Shown here piece after piece: positions 1 to 5,104 of a DNA stretch of 5,104 nucleotides. The translations under genes and the position numbers were made by a program. A model generated the notes under the pieces. That model saw nothing but the letters and a program-made list of their open reading frames with translations. It was not told the origin of the DNA and did no database searches. This stretch comes from Bacteroidia bacterium (GTDB lineage: Bacteria; Bacteroidota; Bacteroidia; NS11-12g; UBA9320), in the NCBI GenBank assembly GCA_022425465.1, contig JAKMFK010000167.1:1-5104 (forward strand), given 5' to 3'. Every line of letters starts with the position of its first letter. Within the stretch, counting starts at the first letter, position 1.

Positions 1-36
1 TAAAATTAACAGACGCGAGATGAATTTGATTGGCAT
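1..36 (-). CDS. Start of an unidentified gene following atpZ (cut by left edge)
   Basis: On the minus strand an ATG at 36-34 directly follows the TAA stop of the AtpZ gene (39-37), in the same frame. It opens twelve codons without a stop, reading MPIKFISRLLIL, and then leaves the window. The short basic start followed by hydrophobic residues would suit the beginning of a small membrane protein. In many Bacteroidota a small hypothetical membrane protein lies between atpZ and atpB (the ATP synthase a subunit), so that is the likely identity; this rests on gene order, not on any match. No clear Shine-Dalgarno sequence is seen, and the zero-base spacing suggests translation coupled to atpZ. With only 12 residues the product cannot be named, and a chance ATG is possible. 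Confidence 0.55.
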   Translation of the reverse strand, partial: MPIKFISRLLIL

Positions 37-246
37 TTATTTTAATCGCTTTATTAAAATATACATTACTGCAAATACAGCTATAAAAATACCAATCAAC
101 AAAAAAACAGAGTCTAAATTGAGATAAGCATCCAAATACTTACCTGCCAAAATGAAAATTAGAGTTATAAAAATCAGTTGAAAACCAATACCTGCGTATT
201 TCTGTAGCGAATTATCCCGTGGCTTGTTGGGCATCCTTTTGGACAT
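37..246 (-). CDS. atpZ: AtpZ/AtpI family protein, small ATP synthase-associated membrane protein
   Basis: This encodes a 69-residue protein with a short basic N-terminus, the motif KYAGIGFQL at about residues 16-24, a first membrane helix at about 18-38 ending in GKYLD, and a second at about 46-65 followed by a basic end (KRLK). Two helices joined by a short loop after a GK-x-LD motif is the pattern of the AtpZ/AtpI family, whose members sit beside F1Fo ATP synthase genes. Family members have been linked to assembly of the c-ring and to divalent cation (Mg2+/Ca2+) movement near the enzyme; the role in Bacteroidota is not established. The ATG at 246-244 has a purine-rich stretch (AAAAAAGAGA) just upstream, so it is preferred over the ATG at 234-232. 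Either start lies inside the end of the bactofilin gene, which suggests translational coupling. Confidence 0.85.
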   Translation of the reverse strand: MSKRMPNKPRDNSLQKYAGIGFQLIFITLIFILAGKYLDAYLNLDSVFLLIGIFIAVFAVMYILIKRLK

Positions 247-616
247 TCTCTTTTTTCATCGAAATTGCATTACCCATCGAACATGAACCATTAAACTCAC
301 CTCCATTTTCAATAACAAGTTTTGAAGTATTTATATCTCCATCCACTTTACCTGTACCCTTTATGAGTAAAAGGTCACTCACATTTACATCCCCAACCGC
401 TTTACCGCTAATATCACAATCTTTTGCCTTGATGGTTCCCACAATTTGTCCGGTAACTCCAATTATACATCTACCCTCAGTGATCACATTACCCTTCACC
501 TCTCCATCAATTCTTAAATCACCTTTTGATTTTAAGTCCCCTTCTAGTTTAGTGCCCTCACTGAGCACATTAATGTTTGCCGTTGTTGCTGATAGTTTGT
601 CTTTTTGTCCTAACAT
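212..616 (-). CDS. Bactofilin family protein (polymer-forming cytoskeletal protein)
   Basis: Bactofilins are small cytoplasmic proteins that polymerise without nucleotide into filaments or sheets, often on the inner membrane, and position cell-wall enzymes. This 134-residue protein has a short polar N-terminus (1-14), a core at about 15-115 made of short repeated beta segments with regularly spaced glycines (EGDLKSKGDLRIDGEVKGNV, then later GTGKVDGDI), and a charged tail at about 118-134. This is the expected right-handed beta-helix, and the length is normal for the family. The ATG at 616-614 lies 11 bp after the M23 peptidase stop, in an A/T-only stretch with no Shine-Dalgarno motif, which is common in Bacteroidota. 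The last 35 bp overlap the start of atpZ in another frame. The pairing with an upstream M23 peptidase recalls known bactofilin/peptidase partners (CcmA with Csd1 in Helicobacter, BacA with LmdC in Hyphomonas). Confidence 0.92.
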   Translation of the reverse strand: MLGQKDKLSATTANINVLSEGTKLEGDLKSKGDLRIDGEVKGNVITEGRCIIGVTGQIVGTIKAKDCDISGKAVGDVNVSDLLLIKGTGKVDGDINTSKLVIENGGEFNGSCSMGNAISMKKENVQKDAQQATG

Positions 617-627
617 TTTTTTTAAAT

Positions 628-1437
628 TTAAAAGTTTAAATAACTAAATGGATTTACTGCCAAGCCGTTTTTCCATAATTCAAAATGAAGATGCGGTCCT
701 GATGATAACTCTCCTGTATTACCTACCAATGCAATAGCATCTCCAGCACTTACGAATGTACCCGTTTTTTTCAAAAGAACAGCATTGTGCTTGTAGACTG
801 ATATAAAATTATTCGAGTGTTGAAGAATTAGGGTATGTCCACCCTTTGAGGTCCACCCACTATAAATAACAGTCCCATTTTGAATTGCTTTAATTACCTC
901 TTTACTTTTAGCAGCAATATCAACACCCAAGTGATTCCTCTGAATATTGAAACTATCTGTGATTACACCGCTAACTGGTATAAAAAAACTGTAATCTTGT
1001 TTTGTTTCTGAGGAGTTTTGTTCACCAATCTTAGAGGGCTTGCTTTCTTCAGTAGCCACAACTTGAGTAGTTTTAATATCGTTACTTGCAACATCCATAG
1101 ATAATTCGTCCCCAGATAATACAGAACCTAGAACTTCAGATTGAAGTTTAATCTGTTCCAAATAAATTTCCAATGAATCAATTTTTTGAATCATTCTATA
1201 TTGTTCTTGACTACTGTATTTTGCACTTTTTGTTGGGAAAAAATAATTTAGTGGAGTGTATGCCAAAAGAAAATAGACAAACAAACCAACAAACAGAAAC
1301 CCTCCGCATATCATAAGAACCATGTTGAGAGGTTCCAAAACAATCGAAACCTTTTCTTCTAAATTATCGTCACGTCTTAAGATTAATCGGTATCGATTTT
1401 TGAATTTATTTGCTATTTTTCTGCGGAAAGAACCCAA
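628..1437 (-). CDS. Membrane-anchored M23 family metallopeptidase (peptidoglycan endopeptidase)
   Basis: The product is predicted to cut peptide cross-links of peptidoglycan in the periplasm with a zinc-dependent LytM-type domain. Over 269 residues it shows a basic cytoplasmic N-terminus (1-37, with NKFKNRYRLILRRDD), one membrane helix at about 38-60, a probable helical stalk at about 76-104, a polar Ser/Thr/Lys-rich linker (about 105-147), and the M23 domain from about 150 to the end. The active site looks complete: HLGVD supplies H169 and D173, GPHLHFE supplies H249 and H251, and H217 lies in YKHN. By analogy with LytM, H169, D173 and H251 bind zinc, while H217 and H249 take part in catalysis. 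It is the first gene of the leftward set, 11 bp before the bactofilin. No ATG fits: the frame is closed upstream by TAA at 1464-1462 and the first internal ATG would remove the N-terminal tail. TTG at 1437-1435 is therefore used, with ATT upstream as a less likely choice. Confidence 0.9.
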   Translation of the reverse strand: MGSFRRKIANKFKNRYRLILRRDDNLEEKVSIVLEPLNMVLMICGGFLFVGLFVYFLLAYTPLNYFFPTKSAKYSSQEQYRMIQKIDSLEIYLEQIKLQSEVLGSVLSGDELSMDVASNDIKTTQVVATEESKPSKIGEQNSSETKQDYSFFIPVSGVITDSFNIQRNHLGVDIAAKSKEVIKAIQNGTVIYSGWTSKGGHTLILQHSNNFISVYKHNAVLLKKTGTFVSAGDAIALVGNTGELSSGPHLHFELWKNGLAVNPFSYLNF

Positions 1438-1467
1438 ATTAATTAAATGATTGCGACGTTTTTAAAA

Positions 1468-1475
1468 TAATTTTG
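1468..1475 (+). promoter_or_regulatory. Candidate -7 element for the porW/PBP gene set
   Basis: TAATTTTG matches the Bacteroidota -7 consensus TAnnTTTG exactly and lies 46 bp before the TTG start of the PorW/SprE gene, giving a predicted leader of about 40 nt. The nearest upstream TTG (1451-1453) that could act as the -33 element is only 14 bp away, shorter than the roughly 17-23 bp usually seen, so the promoter is incomplete by consensus. In AT-rich DNA an eight-base match with two free positions can arise by chance; its place in the only divergent spacer supports it. Confidence 0.45.
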
Positions 1476-1498
1476 TTGCCTAAAGAGTTAGATCATTG

Positions 1499-1506
1499 CA
1501 AAGTTA
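1499..1506 (-). promoter_or_regulatory. Candidate -7 element for the M23/bactofilin/atpZ gene set
   Basis: Read on the minus strand, TAACTTTG matches TAnnTTTG exactly and lies 61 bp before the TTG start of the M23 peptidase gene, giving a predicted leader of about 55 nt. No TTG is found at normal -33 spacing; the closest (1519-1517) is only 10 bp upstream. The -33 region would fall inside the first codons of the PorW/SprE gene. The call rests on the -7 match and its position only. Confidence 0.4.
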
Positions 1507-1521
1507 ACCAGATTATCAAAA

Positions 1522-4107
1522 TTGAGGAGAATTAAATACATACTCATAATTGCTTTTTTAGGCACATTCTGTGAATCCAATGCACAGGCACAAAAAGACT
1601 CATGGATCAAAACAAGCTGGAACAATATGGTCGCTCATTACAATATATACTTTAATGCTCAACAAAAGCTTGAATCATGTATATCTAGACTTGCTGACAA
1701 ACAAAAGGATGATTTCAATTCAATAATTCATGTATTCCCCTATGGTTCGGAGAAAGAAGCAAAAAGCATAAAAGAGCCTTTAGAAGTTGCTATGAAAAAA
1801 GCATCCAAGGTGATTCAAAACAAACCCAACAGCAAATGGGTTGATGATGCATACTTCTTAATTGGGCAAACCCAATTTTTTGGAATGGACTTCTATTCCT
1901 CCATTGAAACATTTCAGTTTGTAAACAATAGCTTTAAAGATGAAAAGACTAAAGCACTCAGTCAACTCTGGTTAATGAAGTCATACATTCAACAAAAAAA
2001 ATATGACGATGCCGAAGCAATCTATGGAGTACTAAAAAACACCCCCATCAAGTATCCTGATTTCAAAACACAACTAAACTTAGCTGCTGGTGATTTAATG
2101 GTTAAGCAAAATAAATTGTCTGAAGCCGTCACATTATTAAATGATGGACTATCTAAACTCAGAGATAAAAGACTTAGATATCGAACTCACTTTGTTTTAG
2201 GTCAAATTCACTTGAAACTTAATGAATATGAAAAAGCCAATATAAATTTCATCAAAGTCCTGAAGCTTAATGCTCCTTACCAGTATGTTTTTCAAGCCAA
2301 CTTGGGTATGGCTAAATCTACTGCAAGCAGTAATGGTCAAGGTGCCCAAAAAACAAGAAAGTACCTAAAAAGAATGCTTGACGATGAAAAAAACAAAGAC
2401 TACTTTGATCAAATCTATTATGAGTTAGCCAAGCTTGAATTTCGATTAGAGAATGAATCCGATGGGCTTTTCTACATGAAAAAATCAGCTAAAAACTCCT
2501 CTAATAATCAAATTCAAAAAACAAAAACATACTTATTTTTAGCAGATTACTACTTCAATAATCGCCAATACCCGGCCGCACAGGCATACTATGACAGTAC
2601 AATTGCTGAAATCCCTCAAGACTATCCAGAAGTGGAGAGAATTAAGGCGAAACATGCTGTTCTCTCAAGATTGATTGAGAATATTGAGACCATCAAAGAA
2701 CAAGACAGTTTATTAGCATTGAGTTATTTGGATCGAGCAGAATTAGACAAAAAAATAAATAAGCTAGTTCAAGAGATCAAAGAAAAAGAGCTTTTTGCCG
2801 CAGAGGAAGAAGCCCTTCGTCGTGACCAAGCAATGCTCAATAATAACTCAGGTGGCTCTACGCCTACCCCAAACAATACAGGAGGGGTTTGGTATTTTTA
2901 TAACACATCTTCAGTAGCTAGAGGCACCAACGACTTCAATCGATTATGGGGTAGCAGACCATATGGAGACTTTTGGAGGTATCTCAATAAAAGTTCAATG
3001 AGTAATGTTCTTAACGGAAGTGATGAGTCAATAACAGATACAGAGTCTGTTCTAGATGTAGATACATACAACAGTTCTCAAGACGAAGAACAAACAGAAG
3101 CCCTCAAAGATGTATCCAATGATCTAAAAAAATATTATGTCGATATACCCTTTAGTGCTACTGCTCAACTGATTGCTAAGAAAAAAATTCAAACAGCCTA
3201 TTTGGACATCGGTAAGGTATATTTTGAGGATTTGAAAGAAGATCAAAAAGCAAAGATTAATTTCTCTTCTCTAATTGAAAAACACCCTAAAACAGAATAC
3301 AAGCCCGAGGTCCTTTTTTATCTTACCAAAATAGCCCTCAAAATGGGTGATACACTGAAAGCAAACCAGTTATCAAAACAAATTTCTGATGAATTCCCAG
3401 AAACTATTTATAATCAAGTACTCAATAATAAGGAAATACCTGAAGATAATAGCGATATTGAAGTACTACGTATATACCAAGATATGTATTTTGCACTTCA
3501 AGAAGAAAACTACAATAAAATCATTCAGCTCAAAAATAGTATTGATAAGAATCATGCTGGAAATTCCATTCAAGACAAAATAGATTATCTATTTGCACAG
3601 GCAATTGGCAAAACTCAAGGAAGGGATGCATACATCACCGAACTAAAAAATATGAAGGAAACATATCAAGGTAGTTCAATCGGTGAGTTATCAACATACA
3701 CGCTTAGGTTGCTTCAAAAACCTGAAGAACAAGCTACCAAATCAAAATTGTTTGATGATGATTTTGATGATGTATTTTACTATGTAATCACAGGGAAAAC
3801 TGCAGCTGAAAAACAAGTAGAAATTAAAATAAATGAATTTAACAAGAAAGCAATAGGCAATATTCCACTTAAGGTATCTAGCTTAATTTTTGGGGACCGA
3901 TCCTTATTTTACATCAAACAATTTAGTGTAAAATCCCTTGCTATAAGTTATCATGAGGAAGTAAAATCAGACAAACAATTTCTTTTGGATGCAGGTCTAT
4001 CGAACATAAGATACTACCCTATTACAGAAAAGAACTTTAGAAAACTGATAAGTAATAAGAAAGAAGTTGAATACATTGATCAATTTAAATCTACATTTGT
4101 TCAATAG
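1522..4107 (+). CDS. porW: PorW/SprE family type IX secretion system TPR protein
   Basis: PorW (Porphyromonas) and SprE (Flavobacterium) are periplasmic TPR lipoproteins required for T9SS secretion and, in gliders, for motility. This 861-residue protein has a signal peptide (1 to about 22: basic MRRIKY, hydrophobic core, then a SNAQAQ cleavage region), the family start motif KDSWIKTSW...AHYNIYFNA (26-46), TPR-like helical repeats over about 105-380, a charged helix at about 400-437, an Asn/Gly/Thr/Pro linker (438-454), the diagnostic block GVWYFYN...FNRLWGSRPYGDFW (455-485), more TPR-like helices (about 545-735), and the C-terminal domain (about 750-861). The length is close to that of SprE. 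No ATG fits the start: the frame opens after TAG at 1489-1491, and TTG at 1522 gives the best signal peptide. A strong GAGGAGA lies just after that TTG with no standard start codon at a useful distance. The lipobox is poor (LGTFC, C17), so lipid attachment is doubtful. It is followed 3 bp later by a PBP gene. Confidence 0.9.
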   Translation: MRRIKYILIIAFLGTFCESNAQAQKDSWIKTSWNNMVAHYNIYFNAQQKLESCISRLADKQKDDFNSIIHVFPYGSEKEAKSIKEPLEVAMKKASKVIQNKPNSKWVDDAYFLIGQTQFFGMDFYSSIETFQFVNNSFKDEKTKALSQLWLMKSYIQQKKYDDAEAIYGVLKNTPIKYPDFKTQLNLAAGDLMVKQNKLSEAVTLLNDGLSKLRDKRLRYRTHFVLGQIHLKLNEYEKANINFIKVLKLNAPYQYVFQANLGMAKSTASSNGQGAQKTRKYLKRMLDDEKNKDYFDQIYYELAKLEFRLENESDGLFYMKKSAKNSSNNQIQKTKTYLFLADYYFNNRQYPAAQAYYDSTIAEIPQDYPEVERIKAKHAVLSRLIENIETIKEQDSLLALSYLDRAELDKKINKLVQEIKEKELFAAEEEALRRDQAMLNNNSGGSTPTPNNTGGVWYFYNTSSVARGTNDFNRLWGSRPYGDFWRYLNKSSMSNVLNGSDESITDTESVLDVDTYNSSQDEEQTEALKDVSNDLKKYYVDIPFSATAQLIAKKKIQTAYLDIGKVYFEDLKEDQKAKINFSSLIEKHPKTEYKPEVLFYLTKIALKMGDTLKANQLSKQISDEFPETIYNQVLNNKEIPEDNSDIEVLRIYQDMYFALQEENYNKIIQLKNSIDKNHAGNSIQDKIDYLFAQAIGKTQGRDAYITELKNMKETYQGSSIGELSTYTLRLLQKPEEQATKSKLFDDDFDDVFYYVITGKTAAEKQVEIKINEFNKKAIGNIPLKVSSLIFGDRSLFYIKQFSVKSLAISYHEEVKSDKQFLLDAGLSNIRYYPITEKNFRKLISNKKEVEYIDQFKSTFVQ
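1860..1881 (+). other. Hairpin followed by T-run inside porW
   Basis: AATTGGG (1860-1866) and CCCAATT (1871-1877) form a perfect 7-bp stem with a CAAA loop, followed at once by four more T residues (1878-1881). The shape resembles a small intrinsic terminator on the plus strand, but it lies within codons 113-120 of an intact reading frame and has only three G-C pairs. It may be a chance product of the Ile-Gly-Gln-Thr-Gln-Phe-Phe codons; a role in attenuation is speculative. Confidence 0.25.
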
Positions 4108-4110
4108 GGT

Positions 4111-5104
4111 ATGACTAAAAAAAATCCAAAAACTAAACAAATCAAATTGATCCCATTACTCTGGAAGGGTTTTGCTACCCTCATTATCATTGTATTTCTA
4201 TTTTTAACTAGTGTCAAAATTGGCCTTTGGGGCAAACTTCCAGAAACTACAGAATTAGAAAATCCAGAAACAAAACTAGCATCGGAAGTTTATGCAAACA
4301 ACGGAGACTTATTAGGTAAAATCTTCTATCAAGAAAACAGAACAAACAGTAAGTTTGAAGACATTCCAAGCTACCTAAAAGAAGCTCTCATTGCAACCGA
4401 AGATGAGCGGTTTTTCAATCACAGTGGAATAGATGGTAAAGCTCTTGTAAGGGCGGTATTACGTTTGGGAAAAGATGGAGGAGGAAGTACAATCACACAG
4501 CAATTAGCAAAAAATTTATTTCACCGAGAGGCTATATCCAAAACCAATCGTATCATTCAAAAATTTAAAGAATGGATACTTGCCATCCAAATTGAAAAAA
4601 GATATACAAAAGATGAAATTATTCTAATGTATTTTAACACGGTTCCCTACGGCAATAGCTATGGTATAAAATCAGCCGCTAAAACTTATTTTAATAAAAA
4701 TACCAAAGACCTTAAAATTGAAGAAGCTGCCGTTCTTGTTGGAATGCTCAAAGCTAATACAACCTATAATCCTATTCGAAACCCAACCAAATCGCAGAAA
4801 CGAAGAAATGTCGTTTTATTTCAAATGTTAAAAAATGACTATCTCAATCAAAATGAATATGATAGTCTCAAAATTTTACCATTAAACACAGATTATAACT
4901 TTACTGATCATAACACTGGTATAGCTACCTATTTTCGTTCATACTTGAATCAATGGCTTAAAGCTTGGACCAAGACATATGCAGCAGAGACAGGTGTAAA
5001 ATACAATATCTATGATGATGGTTTAAAAATATATACGACAATTGACCCCAAACTTCAAGCATTTGCTGAATCAGCTGTTTCTAGGCATATGGCTAAACTC
5101 CAGG
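4111..5104 (+). CDS. Class A penicillin-binding protein, PBP1A type (N-terminal part, cut by right edge)
   Basis: Class A PBPs polymerise lipid II into glycan strands (GT51 domain) and cross-link them (transpeptidase domain) at the outer face of the inner membrane. The visible 331 codons give a basic cytoplasmic tail (1-16), one membrane helix (about 17-40) and a whole GT51 domain (about 60-230). The motifs are in order: EDERFFNHSGID at 97-108 with the catalytic Glu97, GGSTITQQLAKNLF at 124-137, KFKEWILAIQIEK at 151-163, and EIILMYFNTVPYG at 169-181 with the second acidic residue Glu169, then EEAAVLVGMLKA at 204-215. The region from about 230 on is a linker, with the typical YTTIDPKLQ at 308-316 leading towards the transpeptidase domain, whose SxxK, SxN and KTG motifs lie beyond the edge. 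ATG at 4111 follows the porW stop by 3 bp and is the only sensible start; no separate promoter or strong Shine-Dalgarno sequence is visible, so it is probably co-transcribed with porW. The motif set identifies the class; the 1A subtype is inferred. Confidence 0.93.
   Translation, partial: MTKKNPKTKQIKLIPLLWKGFATLIIIVFLFLTSVKIGLWGKLPETTELENPETKLASEVYANNGDLLGKIFYQENRTNSKFEDIPSYLKEALIATEDERFFNHSGIDGKALVRAVLRLGKDGGGSTITQQLAKNLFHREAISKTNRIIQKFKEWILAIQIEKRYTKDEIILMYFNTVPYGNSYGIKSAAKTYFNKNTKDLKIEEAAVLVGMLKANTTYNPIRNPTKSQKRRNVVLFQMLKNDYLNQNEYDSLKILPLNTDYNFTDHNTGIATYFRSYLNQWLKAWTKTYAAETGVKYNIYDDGLKIYTTIDPKLQAFAESAVSRHMAKLQ

Noticed and set aside
621..640. AT-only palindrome-like stretch with repeated TTTAAA between the M23 and bactofilin genes
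   Set aside because: It is part of the M23 stop codon region and an 11-bp gap, has no G-C core and is better explained by base composition than by a terminator or operator.
219..647. Plus-strand open frame of 142 codons opposite the bactofilin gene
   Set aside because: It is the antisense shadow of the bactofilin: the opposite strand has a clear beta-helix family pattern, while this reading is rich in Ser, Pro and Phe with no recognisable domain.
2848..2883. Asn/Gly/Thr/Pro linker in porW as a possible insertion or fusion point
   Set aside because: The family block WYFYN follows directly and the frame is intact; variable low-complexity linkers are expected here between the charged helix and that block.
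3389..3583. Plus-strand open frame of 64 codons inside porW
   Set aside because: It lies wholly within the porW frame, which continues with normal family sequence; its Ile/Lys/Tyr-rich product is what AT-rich DNA gives in a wrong frame.
3751..3774. Short GATGATGAT-type repeat in porW
   Set aside because: It encodes a brief acidic run (DDDFDD) in a family protein and is too short to be a meaningful tandem repeat.

Overview
The window looks like chromosomal DNA from a low-GC member of the Bacteroidota. Three things point there: a PorW/SprE-family protein, which belongs to the type IX secretion system (T9SS) and gliding machinery found only in this phylum; a bactofilin / M23 peptidase / AtpZ cluster; and matches to the Bacteroidota -7 promoter element (TAnnTTTG). 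The genes resemble Cytophagia or Flavobacteriia homologues, but the class cannot be fixed from this sequence. I see no RNA genes, insertion sequences, CRISPR arrays or phage genes.

Layout: two gene sets diverge from an 84-bp spacer (1438-1521). Leftward (minus strand), in transcription order, are a membrane-anchored M23 peptidase (1437-628), a bactofilin (616-212), an AtpZ/AtpI-family protein (246-37, overlapping the bactofilin end by 35 bp), and the first 12 codons of another gene (36-1) that starts directly after the atpZ stop codon. Rightward (plus strand) are a PorW/SprE-family TPR protein (1522-4107) and, 3 bp later, a class A penicillin-binding protein of the PBP1A type (4111 to the right edge, with its glycosyltransferase domain complete and its transpeptidase domain outside the window).

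How the genes may work together: most of the window concerns the cell envelope. The bactofilin probably forms a cytoplasmic scaffold at the inner membrane. The M23 enzyme has a basic cytoplasmic tail, one membrane segment, a short helical stalk and a complete zinc active site, so it could carry scaffold position across the membrane to peptidoglycan cleavage. The PBP makes new peptidoglycan, and PorW/SprE serves the secretion machine that spans the same wall. The atpZ end leads towards an expected F1Fo ATP synthase operon beyond the left edge.

The most unusual local points are that neither divergent gene has an ATG start (TTG fits both), that the two best -7 boxes point towards each other inside the spacer, and that the PorW/SprE signal peptide lacks a good lipobox although its described relatives are lipoproteins. 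Nothing here requires a wholly new system. The bactofilin/M23 module is the most interesting functional lead.
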